Origin: Flavihumibacter petaseus NBRC 106054
Lineage (GTDB): Bacteria > Bacteroidota > Bacteroidia > Chitinophagales > Chitinophagaceae
Assembly (NCBI RefSeq): GCF_000974785.1
Contig: NZ_BBWV01000005.1
Location: forward strand, 62,001 to 126,000
Length of the DNA: 64,000 nucleotides
Direction: 5' to 3'
The notes below the pieces were generated by a model that was given only the letters and a program-made list of their open reading frames with translations, did no database searches and was not told the DNA's origin. The stretch's first letter is position 1; the number at the start of each line of letters is the position of its first letter. Of this stretch, positions 50,289 to 61,368 are shown in pieces. A program made the translations under genes and the position numbers.

Positions 50289-52196
50289 TCAGGAAATTTT
50301 TCCTTTGATCCCAAGCTTTTTCATTTTGTATTCCAAAGTCGTAGCTGGTATTCCCATGACTTTTGCAGCACCTCTTTCACCACTGATCCGCCCGGAACAA
50401 CGCTTAAGAACAGAAATAATATAATCCCTTTCCTGTTCTTCCCAGGTTTTAAGCGGTGGTTGTTGATTATCGTAATAACTGTCAGACGAAGGCAGGAGGA
50501 AACTTTGTATTTCAGCATCCCGGCACAGGATAACACTTCGCTCAATAACGTGCTGCAATTCCCTGATATTTCCCGGCCAGTGATAGCGCAACAATTCATC
50601 AAAAGCAGCCGCATGTATTGACGGAATCGCCTTATTCTGTTTGGCACAGGTCTGTTGCAGAAAGAATCTGGCCAACAAAACTATATCTTCCTGGCGGTGA
50701 CGAAGAGGAGGGAGGTCGATCGGAAATACGTTAAGCCGGTAATAGAGGTCGAGCCGGAATCTTGCCGCAGCAATCTCTTTTTCAAGGTCCTTATTGGTAG
50801 CCGCAACTATTCTGACATTTACTTTGATCGTATGAAGGCTTCCAATCCTTTCAATTTCGTTTTCCTGAAGCACACGCAGTAATTTTACCTGTAGTTCCAG
50901 CGGCATATCGCCAATTTCATCAAGAAATATAGTGCCACCGTCTGCCTGTTCGAACTTACCGATCCTTCGCGCCAATGCACCCGTAAATGCACCTTTTTCA
51001 TGCCCGAACAACTCGGACTCTACCAGGTTAGCAGGTATAGCCGCGCAATTAATTTTTACAAATGGTTGCCGGCTTCGTGCTGAGTGTTGGTGCAGGTAGT
51101 TAGCGAATTTTTCTTTGCCGGTGCCGCTCTCACCATAAAGCAGTACAGACGCGTCACAGGGGGCAACAAGCGATAGCTTATCCAACGCTTTCATTAAGGC
51201 ATCACTCCGACCAATGATCAGATCGGGGTTTTCCGCCGGGATAGGTCTGGAAGCAATACCTCCTGATCTTTGAACCTTAGTGACCTCTCCGGTAATTGTT
51301 TTCAATATTTTGTGCAGTTTTTGTTCAATCCTGCCCAGCAAATCGGTATGCTCCTTTTGAAATGCATTTTCTTTCCTGCTGAAACAATAAAGGATCAAAA
51401 GTTGGCTGTTTGTGGCATTAAATGGGTATACCAGGCAAGAGCGGAATGAAAATGAATCTGCCAGTACCCGGAACAACGGTTGATTTGCCAATAGGGTTTC
51501 CATGTCGCCCGAGAAGACTTCGGCATTTTTTAACCGCTGCGGCTGAAGTTTGATAGTATCGACCACTGGCAATGCCTGCCGCGAAATGTTACTCAATTCC
51601 TGTGGCCCAATCTCCTGGTATTCTCTGAATCCAACCCTAAGCAATCCTTTGCGTATGGACGACTGTTCATTTGACGGCCAATCTATCGAAAAGTAGTCAA
51701 AGGGAATATGTGACTGTAATACCGCCGCTATGGCAGTTAAAATTTGACTTATGGTTTCGCCTTCTTTCCTGATGCTTTCCAATTCATTGGACAGTATCTT
51801 CTCCCGAAACAGCTGCGACTCAAAACTGTTTTCGTGGAGGTATTGTGCGATATTCAATGCTACTAAAACATCTTTTTCCCGGAAAGGCTTTACCAAAAAA
51901 CCATAAGGATGGGTTTTTTTGGCTGCTTCGAGCACATCGGCGTTGGTATTGGCGGACAAATAAATAAAGGGAATATGATTTTCCATAAGATTCCTGCCGA
52001 GGTCTACTCCCGTTCCCGGACCCTTTAAAAAGATATCAACTATTACAAACCGGGGATGGTGCTTTTTGATTGCCTGTAAAGCTTCCGGTACCGACTGTAC
52101 CGGTTCACAGACCGGGAAGCCGGCATTCTCCAGAATTACCTTCAGGTTAAGCGCTTCAATAAACTGGTCCTCAACGATCAGAATTTTCCCCTGCAT
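50289..52196 (-). CDS. NtrC-type sigma-54-dependent response regulator
   Basis: 635 aa. Receiver domain (1-120: ILIVED, phospho-acceptor Asp54 in [14 protein letters not shown]); a GAF-like middle region (about 140-310); AAA+ domain (about 330-565) with Walker [15 protein letters not shown] for sigma-54 contact and [11 protein letters not shown]; Fis-type HTH at the end ([21 protein letters not shown]). Activates sigma-54 promoters when phosphorylated. Its start overlaps the kinase gene by 26 bases, so the two are a translationally linked two-component pair. Confidence 0.93.
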   Translation of the reverse strand: MQGKILIVEDQFIEALNLKVILENAGFPVCEPVQSVPEALQAIKKHHPRFVIVDIFLKGPGTGVDLGRNLMENHIPFIYLSANTNADVLEAAKKTHPYGFLVKPFREKDVLVALNIAQYLHENSFESQLFREKILSNELESIRKEGETISQILTAIAAVLQSHIPFDYFSIDWPSNEQSSIRKGLLRVGFREYQEIGPQELSNISRQALPVVDTIKLQPQRLKNAEVFSGDMETLLANQPLFRVLADSFSFRSCLVYPFNATNSQLLILYCFSRKENAFQKEHTDLLGRIEQKLHKILKTITGEVTKVQRSGGIASRPIPAENPDLIIGRSDALMKALDKLSLVAPCDASVLLYGESGTGKEKFANYLHQHSARSRQPFVKINCAAIPANLVESELFGHEKGAFTGALARRIGKFEQADGGTIFLDEIGDMPLELQVKLLRVLQENEIERIGSLHTIKVNVRIVAATNKDLEKEIAAARFRLDLYYRLNVFPIDLPPLRHRQEDIVLLARFFLQQTCAKQNKAIPSIHAAAFDELLRYHWPGNIRELQHVIERSVILCRDAEIQSFLLPSSDSYYDNQQPPLKTWEEQERDYIISVLKRCSGRISGERGAAKVMGIPATTLEYKMKKLGIKGKIS

Positions 52197-54414
52197 ATTC
52201 TTCTATATTAGTTAACTCAGCGCCTGGTACAAAATGAATCGCAACCGATGTGCCTTGTCCAGCGTCCGTTACTACTTCGAGCGCTGTCCCGATCTCTTTT
52301 GCCAGACCTTTCATCAATTGAAATCCAAGTGTATTATCTTGCAACGTTTCATTTTGAAAGCATATGCCACAACCATTGTCTGCTATGGATAAACTGCAGG
52401 TTTCATTATTGTTCATAAAATAAATCCTGATAGTGCCGGGTCTGTTGCCCGGAAAAGCATACTTGATCGCATTAGTGACAGATTCATTGATAATCAGACC
52501 CACTGGAACAGCTAAGGCTACATTGAGATAAACTTTGTCAATCCTTAGATCAAAGCTGATCTTACCTTTTACACCATATATGTCCCGCAGATGTTCAACC
52601 AGTTCATAAATGTATGATGGCATGTAGGTTTCAGTACTGTTTCCGGCCTGATACAACTTCTGATGAATAAGTGCCATCGCCGTAATCCTGTTCTGGCTGC
52701 TCCTTAGTACATCCTTCATGTCGTTGTACTTCAAATGGGCAATCTGTACGTTTAGTAAACCTATGACGGTTTGAAGGTTATTTTTGACCCGATGATGGAT
52801 TTCCTTCATTAACCACTCCTTCTCGCCAACAAGTTTTTCCAACGTTTTATTTTTCCGGTTAATTTCCTGTTGTTGTCGTTCCAGCAGGATATTGCTGCGC
52901 TTTTTAAACCGGTAACGATTGTATGCGATGATAAGCAATAGCAGAAGCGCAAAGGAGATAAAAACAATCATATTCCTGATGAGACGTTCCTGCCTGATGA
53001 GTTTCTGCTGGGAATGGCTCTGTTGAACCAGCAACTGGATGTTTTCCTGGCGGGACTGCAACTCCATATCTTTCTTACCGGTTTCATATTCAACTTTAAG
53101 TTGTTCAACCAGGTTGTTTTTTGTTGAATTGAACAGGGAGTCGGAGATGTTTTTGTAATGTTGGTAGTGCCGGACAGCAGATGCAAACTTTCCGCTCATT
53201 GAATCTGCCTGGAAGGACCATAAATGGTATTGCCTGTCGGCAATTGCTGAAGGGGAAGACTTCCGCATTTCGTAATAGCTGCTGAGATGCTGATAAGCCA
53301 GGTCTATTTGTTTGGTGGCAATCAGGTATTTGATAATTGGCCCCTCCAGGGCACGGCGCGTTGGATCGGTGGCCGACAGTTCACTTAACGCTTTACTGAG
53401 GTATTGATAATATTTTTTTGCGGAATCCGGCTGATTCACCAGGATATATCCGCTCATGTACAACCGGTTGATCATCTGGTTTGGCGGACGTGGATATTTT
53501 CTGGTAATGCTATTCATAAGGTTCAGAGTCTCTCTTCCCTTATTCATAAGAACATAGTTAATACCGATGTTGGTAGCCAGGATATAAATTGACGTCGTAT
53601 CGCGGTGACTGATAGCAATCGCCAGTGATTTTTGAAAATAGTCATCCGCATTCTCAAACTGGTCCAGTTCGAGGTAAGTTGTACCAAGCCGGTTATAAAG
53701 AGTACTCAACTGGCTGGAATCCCGCTGAAGTTCTGCCGTTTTAACGGCAAGCAAACCATATCGGATGCCTTCCAGCAGGTTACCGTTGGTAGTGTAATGG
53801 TCTCCCAGCAAATCATATGTCCCCTGGAGGTCGAATCCCCTGAGCGGTTTTCCCAGTTCAAGTGCTTTGCTGAGCATGGAAATCGCAGTGGCGATATCGT
53901 GCTTCATACCATATAGCTCCCCAATAACCTTGTAGGTATTTGCAGCATTTAGTGTATCACGGGACAACAAAAAATATTCCCGGGCATTTTCATAATAGAC
54001 TATTTTCTGAGCAAGTTCGTTGGGGTTAAACGCGTTGTAGTATTGAGCAAGCTCAATATAGGAATGCCCCGTTTGATTGACCGAACGCGTCCTGGCAAAG
54101 ATCGCAATTGCGGAGTCTGCAAATACCTTTCCGGATTGCGGTTGTTTTAGTTCACGGAATGCCTGTGAGCGAAGCAGGTAAGTTACCCCAAGCTGCTTTT
54201 CATCTCCAACGAGTTTTGCCTGAGTTTCAACTTTTGTCAGGAGCCTGATGCTGCTGTCAAGGTCCGTTGGATCTTCGCCTTTCTTGAAAATAAGCGTTTT
54301 GGCGATTTGCAATGTTTTGTCTATGTCTGCAGTATTGTAGGTGCTTCCTTGTTGTGCACACAATCCGGTTGCAGAGAGGGCAAGCAATAACTGTATGGTA
54401 ATGGCAGTCCGCAT
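52171..54414 (-). CDS. TPR-containing sensor histidine kinase (HisKA_2 type)
   Basis: 747 aa. Signal peptide (LLLALSATGLCAQ), then TPR-like helical repeats in the periplasm (about 40-420: RLGTTYLELDQFENADDYFQKSL and others), a membrane helix (about 480-500), coiled coil (about 505-540), phospho-acceptor His in WLMKEIHHRVKNNLQTVIGLL, and a HATPase domain with NESVTNAIKYAF and DNGCGI. The HisKA_2 type normally pairs with other outputs, here with an NtrC-type regulator. The 54415-54751 gap upstream shows no gene. Confidence 0.92.
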   Translation of the reverse strand: MRTAITIQLLLALSATGLCAQQGSTYNTADIDKTLQIAKTLIFKKGEDPTDLDSSIRLLTKVETQAKLVGDEKQLGVTYLLRSQAFRELKQPQSGKVFADSAIAIFARTRSVNQTGHSYIELAQYYNAFNPNELAQKIVYYENAREYFLLSRDTLNAANTYKVIGELYGMKHDIATAISMLSKALELGKPLRGFDLQGTYDLLGDHYTTNGNLLEGIRYGLLAVKTAELQRDSSQLSTLYNRLGTTYLELDQFENADDYFQKSLAIAISHRDTTSIYILATNIGINYVLMNKGRETLNLMNSITRKYPRPPNQMINRLYMSGYILVNQPDSAKKYYQYLSKALSELSATDPTRRALEGPIIKYLIATKQIDLAYQHLSSYYEMRKSSPSAIADRQYHLWSFQADSMSGKFASAVRHYQHYKNISDSLFNSTKNNLVEQLKVEYETGKKDMELQSRQENIQLLVQQSHSQQKLIRQERLIRNMIVFISFALLLLLIIAYNRYRFKKRSNILLERQQQEINRKNKTLEKLVGEKEWLMKEIHHRVKNNLQTVIGLLNVQIAHLKYNDMKDVLRSSQNRITAMALIHQKLYQAGNSTETYMPSYIYELVEHLRDIYGVKGKISFDLRIDKVYLNVALAVPVGLIINESVTNAIKYAFPGNRPGTIRIYFMNNNETCSLSIADNGCGICFQNETLQDNTLGFQLMKGLAKEIGTALEVVTDAGQGTSVAIHFVPGAELTNIEEYAGENSDR

Positions 54415-54751
54415 ACCTTGTTTTGGAATCAGTCAGCCTACCTACAATTTAGGCACTTTTTGCCAAAGAATGGGACCCTGGGAAGCACGCACTAGCGTTA
54501 ACCGGGTCCAAAAAATATTGGAAAGTTAGCGGGTCAATTAGAAATATTATGTGGAGAAAGGAATTGAGTATAAATGTCGGAAACTCTGATTTTTTCTCTT
54601 TTACCTGCTGCGGTCGGATTATAGTCAATCTTATAGCACTTTTCAAAATGTGGTTTTGACGTCTTCCCTGCAAGCATTGATATTTCCTGTTAGCTTGTAT
54701 TCGCGCGCCCGGTTCATAAACTGAATAGCCGCTCTACTAAAGATTCTCCTA

Positions 54752-56152
54752 CTAATCACTAACCGTATACTCCATAAAGAAATTCTTTGTATCGAAAACC
54801 GGCTTATGGGCCAGGTCTTTCCATTTCGAGGTGGCCTTGTTTTTTACCGGGTCGCACTCATCGGCAAATCCCATATCCATGCGCAACACGCGGAATTTGG
54901 TTTGCTTTTTTAAGGCGGCATACAGGTTTTTAGCAGGCATCTTCCAGCCCTTCTCCCGGTCAATATTGGGATCCTTGGCATCGACAGGGATCATGGCAAC
55001 CAGCTCGTCGTGCTGCATCGCCAGCAGACTGTCTTTCAGCGTAGCATTATGGCTGGCATGGTGCCCAACCTTGTACAGCACGGTATTTTCCAGCAACGAT
55101 TTTGTGGTAAATCCCGGCTTTGCATTCTTCCAGGAAATTTCATTCCACGACAACCAGTTGCCCGTCTGCGCATCTGCAGCGAACAGGAGCACTTTCTTTG
55201 ACTTGACCAGCTCAAAAGCCAGCACAAGACTACTGTTGTTGGTGAAAGAGTCAAGATACAAAGCAAGCCCTTCGGCCTGTTCCAGCCATTCCAGGTCGAT
55301 CTGACGCCATTGGTCGTCGGGGTCGTTGTAGTCCTTCATAAATTGGCGGTCCAGCTGACGGGCCGTTTTCTTAAAGCTTTTGTTGAAAGGAAACTGGTCT
55401 TCTTCACGGCGGTCTGCGCCTTTGCTCCTTGCAGCCAGGGCTGAAAGGATCCGGCTGGCGGAGATATTGGCAAATGCCAGTTTGGGATCAAAGGACTCAT
55501 TTTTTTTAGGGTCCTTATCAAACAACAGTTCCCTTTTCCGGGGCGGACCCATGACATACACTTTTACCTGGTTCTCTGAAAAGCGGGGCAGCTCCGGCTG
55601 ATCTCCAGGGGAAAGATATTTGACGGGATTTGCACCGATCTTTTTCAGAATCCCGATTCCTTTTGCAGGAATTTCCGGATCGTCCCCTTTGGCGGCCGTG
55701 ATGGAATAAAAACCCAGCAGGTCTTTTACAGCAGTGAGATGGTCACCGGCAAGCTGCAATTTTTCGGCATGACCATAAATTTGCTGCAACTGGCTGACCA
55801 GGTTTTTCTGCTCCTGCTTGATGCGTTTCGCCAGGGTTTCCGTGGGGTCATCCAGCCACGACAGCCAAACCTGGTCCACCAGGTTATTGAACGTTGCCTC
55901 CGCATGCACAAATCCTGATACGTGATCGTTGTGCTGGTGAGTGCCTACCACGATATCCAGCTTCTTGCCATTCAGGTCTTTTTTGATATGAGCAGCTATT
56001 TTCTGCATCCGGGTGATAGACGCAGCGCCGTTGCGAAACGAGCCGCAGTCGATGAGCACGTTGGTTTCCGTCTGACCATTTTTGAAACGGATCAGGAAAC
56101 AGTCCCCCAGTTCGCCAACCTGGTACATACGTGTCGTTACGGTGATGGACAT
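54752..56152 (-). CDS. MBL-fold metallohydrolase (ComEC/Rec2-like)
   Basis: 466 aa, no signal peptide. The metal motif HxHxDH is present as GTHQHNDHVSG (His72, His74, Asp76, His77), and DAQTGNWLSW plus GHHASHNAT give later ligands typical of ComEC/Rec2-like MBL proteins that stand alone. Probably a hydrolase or nuclease acting in the cytoplasm. Last gene of a four-gene operon, 19 bases after the peptidase gene. Confidence 0.85.
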   Translation of the reverse strand: MSITVTTRMYQVGELGDCFLIRFKNGQTETNVLIDCGSFRNGAASITRMQKIAAHIKKDLNGKKLDIVVGTHQHNDHVSGFVHAEATFNNLVDQVWLSWLDDPTETLAKRIKQEQKNLVSQLQQIYGHAEKLQLAGDHLTAVKDLLGFYSITAAKGDDPEIPAKGIGILKKIGANPVKYLSPGDQPELPRFSENQVKVYVMGPPRKRELLFDKDPKKNESFDPKLAFANISASRILSALAARSKGADRREEDQFPFNKSFKKTARQLDRQFMKDYNDPDDQWRQIDLEWLEQAEGLALYLDSFTNNSSLVLAFELVKSKKVLLFAADAQTGNWLSWNEISWKNAKPGFTTKSLLENTVLYKVGHHASHNATLKDSLLAMQHDELVAMIPVDAKDPNIDREKGWKMPAKNLYAALKKQTKFRVLRMDMGFADECDPVKNKATSKWKDLAHKPVFDTKNFFMEYTVSD

Positions 56153-56171
56153 ATGAATAGTTTAGGCTTTT

Positions 56172-58115
56172 TTAAGAATGTAATTGTGCAATATTGATAT
56201 CCTTAAACCCATTCCCGTCTTCATACAGCGATTCTGAAAAAGAGGGATTGCCGGCTGCACGCCCCAGCTGAAAATCCATTTGTGCGGTAAAGCGATGCTG
56301 GCTATGGATATTTTTATAGATAATGTACTCGACATCGTAGTTGCCGGACATGTTCAGGATCAGTGTACACCCGCCCCTAAATTTGGCACCTTCGAGTGGA
56401 CCGGATCGGAACCGGATGGTCTGGGACAGCGTGATCAGGATCTGCTCTACAATTTTATTCTCACGGCCAACCCGGTAAACCGGCCGGACCTTATGTACTT
56501 CCAGTCCCGGTGCCTCTGCTTTTCCATAAAAGCCTCCGTCGTATTCGAATTCTACGGCTTCGTTGGTCAGTCCCAGCTTGGATAAAAAGTTTTTCCAGAT
56601 CGTTTCCGTCACATTGAAGCTGTCAGAATTTTCCAATAAGATCAGCCGAAGTTTTTGTTGTGCCTTCCAGCTTTCGTTGAAGATTTCCTCGCGGTGATCA
56701 CCGGGCGAGAGACTCAGGTCGATGATATGCCGGATATCGTCTTTCAGCCGGTTGGCAATGGAAGCCCAGATGTCTTTTTCCTGCTGCGTGAGATTGGTCG
56801 GTTTTGCCCATTGTAAGGATTCCACTGAAAGCGTATTGACCCGGTCCGGAAATATTCCCCAGCTCCTGAAGGAGTCGATCAGTGCGATCCGGTAACCATT
56901 GGTGTCGCGGGGGGAAGTATCCACATCGGCTGTAATCAGGGCCCGCAGGAAGTCACCGAAATTGATGTCCAGCGGGGGACAATAATCCAATGCGCGGATC
57001 GAAATATGAAGCAGGTGCTGCGCAATGGTACAGGCCTGATCGGCCAGGCGTTTCACCAGGTCAGGATGAATGGCGCCGGGTTGCAGGATCCCTGTGCCGT
57101 TGGAAGCGATGCGCAGCAGGTCCTGTGTTTTATCATTGTATAAACGTAAAAAGGCGTCAAAGAAAGTGGCGACCAGTATGGCACCGCGATCATGACATTC
57201 AAACTGCTTTTCGTAGAGAGAAGGATCAGGTGTAAAGCGTTCCCATACACCTTTGGCATTAACCGCGCCAATGGCACCGCGCAACGCGCCACGGTTGTTT
57301 TGCAAGGCGTTTCCGAACTGGGTGGCCAGTTCTCCCAATACACTGTATTCGCCCAGGTTTCCCCTGGTGCGCGCGATCTGGTGTTCTACGAGTGGAGTAA
57401 TGGTGAACCGCTGGAGCAGGGCCACAATGTCTGCAAACGCCTCGTGAAAGGCAGCAACATCTTTGTTGGTATTCTCCAGGAACCGCGGATGAATACTGTC
57501 CAGCAGCGCATGGGTGGTTTCATGCGCAATAATATCCGGGGACAGGCAGGTGAAGATCACGCCACCGGGAAGGTTACTTCCCTGGATTTGTGAAGCCGCC
57601 TCGAAATACCCAAACAGGATGGCTTTCTTTTCGGAAGTATAATAGGCGTTGGCATCCCGGAAGGCATGTGGGTACAGCCTGAGCCTTGCATTGTAGGTAC
57701 CGGCCGGGGGGCCTTCATCTTTTTCTTTTTTCTTTCGGGCCAGTTCCGCTTTGGAATCGAATTTCAGGTTGGTCGCCCAGATGATTTTTCTGCCCAGGGA
57801 GTTTTCAAAGTGCTCCAGGGTTTTCATGGCAATCGTATAGACAAATTGCTGGTGAAATTTGGGGTTTCCTTCACTGGGCGCCTCGCCGTCCTGGGCGAGT
57901 GTATAAGTGTCGTTTAAATCCACCGGTTCATACCAGCAGTTGCTGGCCGGATCATAGTCATACACTTCAAAGTATTGCCCTTTGGGTCCGGGTGAAAGCT
58001 CATCTTCCCAGGGGACGGCATATACGATTTCATTAACACCTGCGGTATCCAGTTTGGTAGAGAAACCGGGATCAAGCGAATAGCCACGGAGTTGACGGCT
58101 GGTTGGGCGGTTCAT
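56172..58115 (-). CDS. M4-like gluzincin metallopeptidase
   Basis: 647 aa without signal peptide. IIAHETTHALLDSIHP carries the zinc motif HETTH (His198, His202) and AFHEAFADIVALLQRF provides the third ligand Glu225, the arrangement of thermolysin-type gluzincins. The C-terminal third is beta-rich and has no named match. Lack of a signal peptide is unusual for M4-like enzymes. Between the patatin and MBL genes of the same operon. Confidence 0.8.
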   Translation of the reverse strand: MNRPTSRQLRGYSLDPGFSTKLDTAGVNEIVYAVPWEDELSPGPKGQYFEVYDYDPASNCWYEPVDLNDTYTLAQDGEAPSEGNPKFHQQFVYTIAMKTLEHFENSLGRKIIWATNLKFDSKAELARKKKEKDEGPPAGTYNARLRLYPHAFRDANAYYTSEKKAILFGYFEAASQIQGSNLPGGVIFTCLSPDIIAHETTHALLDSIHPRFLENTNKDVAAFHEAFADIVALLQRFTITPLVEHQIARTRGNLGEYSVLGELATQFGNALQNNRGALRGAIGAVNAKGVWERFTPDPSLYEKQFECHDRGAILVATFFDAFLRLYNDKTQDLLRIASNGTGILQPGAIHPDLVKRLADQACTIAQHLLHISIRALDYCPPLDINFGDFLRALITADVDTSPRDTNGYRIALIDSFRSWGIFPDRVNTLSVESLQWAKPTNLTQQEKDIWASIANRLKDDIRHIIDLSLSPGDHREEIFNESWKAQQKLRLILLENSDSFNVTETIWKNFLSKLGLTNEAVEFEYDGGFYGKAEAPGLEVHKVRPVYRVGRENKIVEQILITLSQTIRFRSGPLEGAKFRGGCTLILNMSGNYDVEYIIYKNIHSQHRFTAQMDFQLGRAAGNPSFSESLYEDGNGFKDINIAQLHS

Positions 58116-58152
58116 GATAGTAGTATTTATTAATACGGTATTGTTTATATTA

Positions 58153-59460
58153 TTATTTATTGACTGGGTGAAACTGTTGAATCAGGACAGGGCAATACAG
58201 CTTCACCTGGATCTCCGTAAGCGCTTCCGCCTGGGCGATGAGGCCATCTACCTGTTTTTTGCTTAAAGCGGTAAGGTTAGTGCTCACCGACCGGGCTGTT
58301 TTCAGGGCTGCAGCATCGGGGAGGCGAACATGATCGTAGTCGATACGGTGCTTCAGGTAAAGCGTGATCGCTTCAGTAAACGCTTTGGGATTTTCCTGCC
58401 ATTCTACAGGCAGTTCGTGCGCCTCCACAACGGATTTCGGGATCTGCTTTTTTTCGAGGTTCCTGATAAACCCCTCGATGCAATTTTCTGCATCCCAGCC
58501 CAGGGAAAAATAGGCCACCTGCCGGTTTGCGGTACTCGCGTTATCATACACGTTGCGCACCATCTGCGCGTTCTTAATCCGCGACATAAAGACATTGACG
58601 GTTTCCATCAACAGGGAAAGGGTATTCACGAAATGTAATTCACCGGATGACCCGCTCCCGGCATCGCTGGTAATAACCGTATCGCAGGCGTAGGAACCTT
58701 TCTGCATCACTTTGTGGATACCCTGGTTGTCGTAGACGCCGCCATCCACCAGTATCGGATGTACCGTGTCTGCATCAGCCGGGTTTAAAAAAAATTGCCG
58801 GTCAATGGTAACGGGAGTGAAGGCGAAGGGCACACAGCTGGAGGCCATGACGGCCCTCGCAACTGGAAAAGCCGCTGCTTTAAATTTGACGGGTTCGTCG
58901 AGGAACTGGTAAGTACTGTCCTGCATCCAGTTTTTGGAAAAGGTAAAGGGCCTGGCGGTCTGCAGGTTGGTGGCGCCAATGACCAGCGTTGGATTGGTTT
59001 CGAGTTCGCCGAGTTGTTTTCCCTGGTAGAAAAATTCATCGTAGATCTCTTCGATACGTTTACTGATGGGAAACAGGTTAAACTGGTATTTCAGCACCAG
59101 GAACAGGATCAGGGCCAGGGCCACAGGAAAGAGCCAGGCCTGGGGGGTGAACAGAAAATAAAAGGATCCGGCAAGTGCCAGGAACAATAACAGGAACCTT
59201 AGCCCCATCCAGGAGAACAGAATTTTCCTGATCACATTTTTGGTTTGCAAACCCAGGTAAAGGTCCTGGTAAAAACTGTCGAAGCTGCCTTTGTGGCAAC
59301 AGTAACAGGCACCCGTGATGGACCCGCCGGAAATGGTAGACAGCACATCGACAAGCGGCAGGATCTTCATGTCGTGCAGTTTTTTGAGTGTGCCGAGGTG
59401 AAAGGCCGAGGCCCGGTAACCGCCGCCGGATAAAGACAGTCCCAGTTTATGTTCTTTCAT
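58153..59460 (-). CDS. patatin-like phospholipase with two membrane helices
   Basis: 435 aa. GLSLSGGGYRASAFHLG is the oxyanion loop, STISGGSITGA holds the nucleophile Ser47, and VDGGVYDNQG the catalytic Asp (DGG) of the patatin/lysophospholipase type. Two hydrophobic helices (about 86-130, LLLFLALAGSFYFLFTP and following) are inserted within the fold, so it should be held at the membrane. Acts on phospholipid acyl chains by family. 6 bases after the envelope-protein gene. Confidence 0.85.
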   Translation of the reverse strand: MKEHKLGLSLSGGGYRASAFHLGTLKKLHDMKILPLVDVLSTISGGSITGACYCCHKGSFDSFYQDLYLGLQTKNVIRKILFSWMGLRFLLLFLALAGSFYFLFTPQAWLFPVALALILFLVLKYQFNLFPISKRIEEIYDEFFYQGKQLGELETNPTLVIGATNLQTARPFTFSKNWMQDSTYQFLDEPVKFKAAAFPVARAVMASSCVPFAFTPVTIDRQFFLNPADADTVHPILVDGGVYDNQGIHKVMQKGSYACDTVITSDAGSGSSGELHFVNTLSLLMETVNVFMSRIKNAQMVRNVYDNASTANRQVAYFSLGWDAENCIEGFIRNLEKKQIPKSVVEAHELPVEWQENPKAFTEAITLYLKHRIDYDHVRLPDAAALKTARSVSTNLTALSKKQVDGLIAQAEALTEIQVKLYCPVLIQQFHPVNK

Positions 59461-59466
59461 ATGCTT

Positions 59467-61368
59467 TTACTTCTTGTCGTCGTTGGATGGCCCGACGAAC
59501 AGGTTGAGGGAATAACCCAGCTGGATTTGCGTGAAATTGTCGTTCCGGTTGTGGTGCTCATGTGTCCACCGGAAGCGGAAGAACAATTTGGAATAGTCAC
59601 CGGTTTTCAGATGACCGTCGAACCCATATTGGAAAAGACCGTTCTTGTTGGTCAGGGAATAGGCGTCATTCAGGATCTTTTCCCTGATGTATTCAGCGCT
59701 AAGGGAAGCGCCCCAGCGGTGGTCGGGCTGGAAATTGACCTGGGCGCCCCAGGAAAAGTACTGGCTGTTCAGGGGGATGGAATTTTGGGTGAGGGAGTCG
59801 GAAGGTGAACCGACCCGGGTACGGAACCAGTAATAGCCGATGTTCAGCGGGCTGACGTTAAATTTTAGCTGCGGGAAATTGAACCGGATGATGTTTACCT
59901 GGGCGCCGAAAGAGGCGAGCTGGTAGCGGTATAGCTGAATCGGGGTGATTTGATTGGACACAAGTTTACCGGAATCGATTACCCGGTTATGTTGTTCCAG
60001 TTTGGAGAACAACAATTTTGGTTCGATGTAGGGGAAAAGTGTAAAGTAGGGAGAGTGGAATTTTCTGTTTTTAACCACTACAGTTTGCCACCCGAATGAG
60101 TCTATTTTTTTCAAGGTTGATTCGTCACCTTCCCCGACGATCAATTTATCCTTTTCTGCTTTGGTCAGCGGGAGGTATTTCGTGTTGCTGCCTCTTAGTT
60201 TAAGGCCATACAGCACTTTCTTCTTCTTTCTTTCCAGGATGACTGTTTTTTCAATTTTTCCGAACTGGACATTCTCTGACAACTCATCCTTGCTGGCGTT
60301 GATCAACAGGTTGGATTTGGAATTGATGTTGATCTTCCGGCGGGCTTCGATCTGGATCAGGCCATTTGGTTCTTCCTGGTCCAGCCCGATAAAATCGGTG
60401 AAGGCCGCAATTTCCAGGATCCTTGACCTTTTTTCCTTTTTCAGTTCGGCAATGGGGTTGGCCGGGCTCAGGGCAACGGTCCGGTCGGAAGGACTATAAT
60501 CTTCTTTTTCACTTTCCAGCACGATGTTCAGCGTCAGCAGGTCACCCATTTTGATGTATCGGGTCAGGCCACGGATGCCGGCGGCGTTGTATGCATACAG
60601 TTTAATGTTGGCGAATTTTTCCGGGTCAAATTTTCCGGAGATACTGATCGGGAATTGATTTTTGAATTCGATATAGTCGCGGGGCGACTGGATGCTCCTG
60701 GCGGCCAGGCTGGTATCGACCACCTGTACCGTGATGTTTTTGATGGCGCCACCTTCAGTTTCCACGCTGACATGGTTGATGAAATGGTTAAAATAGAGCA
60801 GGCCATAGACGCCGCGGTAATAAGTAGAGCTGTTGTTTTTCAGAAAACTGTTGATCCGGTCCTTTTTCAGGATCAGGTAGGCAGTGACCGGCTCATCATC
60901 TACAAACTGCAGGCGGGCTTTAATACTGAAAAACACTTCACGGGCTACGTTACCCAGGGTGTCATTGTCTGTGGCCCCCTGGATCTCCGTCATGATTTCT
61001 GTAAACAGGGTGACGAAACCATCCACATCAAAACCGGAGAGGGGGAGGGCACCGGCGTTGGTTGTATCACTGCCATTTTTGCCTGTTTTATCCGGCTGAT
61101 CTGATATCTCTTCTTCGTTTGTTTCTTCTTCCATTGCTGTTTGATCCGTTGTTTTGCTCAGGTCTTTGATGGTAGTGTCGGAATGGGTGGAGCGGGTGAA
61201 GGCGCGGCTGATGTTAAAAGAGTACCGGTCTGCTGCCAGCATGGAAAAGTCGTAGTTGTATACCTTTTTCTGGTACACGAAAGTACCCAGGATACGGGTT
61301 GGTTTGACTTGCGCTACTACCAGGAGTGGCAGGGCAATGAGCGAGATTGCTGTAATAAATAATTTCAT
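59467..61368 (-). CDS. secreted envelope protein, unrecognised (633 aa)
   Basis: Start at ATG 61368 (MKLFITAISLIALPLLVVAQ), a clear signal peptide; the longer frame adds 12 residues before it. The mature protein is beta-rich with many alternating aromatic/polar strands toward the C-terminus (FNVSPLNIGYYWFRTRV, YFSWGAQVNFQPDHRWG, LGYSLNLFVG), which suggests a C-terminal outer-membrane barrel. N-terminal part has an acidic linker (EEETNEEEISDQPDKTG). First gene of the operon with patatin, peptidase and MBL genes. Confidence 0.6.
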   Translation of the reverse strand: MKLFITAISLIALPLLVVAQVKPTRILGTFVYQKKVYNYDFSMLAADRYSFNISRAFTRSTHSDTTIKDLSKTTDQTAMEEETNEEEISDQPDKTGKNGSDTTNAGALPLSGFDVDGFVTLFTEIMTEIQGATDNDTLGNVAREVFFSIKARLQFVDDEPVTAYLILKKDRINSFLKNNSSTYYRGVYGLLYFNHFINHVSVETEGGAIKNITVQVVDTSLAARSIQSPRDYIEFKNQFPISISGKFDPEKFANIKLYAYNAAGIRGLTRYIKMGDLLTLNIVLESEKEDYSPSDRTVALSPANPIAELKKEKRSRILEIAAFTDFIGLDQEEPNGLIQIEARRKININSKSNLLINASKDELSENVQFGKIEKTVILERKKKKVLYGLKLRGSNTKYLPLTKAEKDKLIVGEGDESTLKKIDSFGWQTVVVKNRKFHSPYFTLFPYIEPKLLFSKLEQHNRVIDSGKLVSNQITPIQLYRYQLASFGAQVNIIRFNFPQLKFNVSPLNIGYYWFRTRVGSPSDSLTQNSIPLNSQYFSWGAQVNFQPDHRWGASLSAEYIREKILNDAYSLTNKNGLFQYGFDGHLKTGDYSKLFFRFRWTHEHHNRNDNFTQIQLGYSLNLFVGPSNDDKK

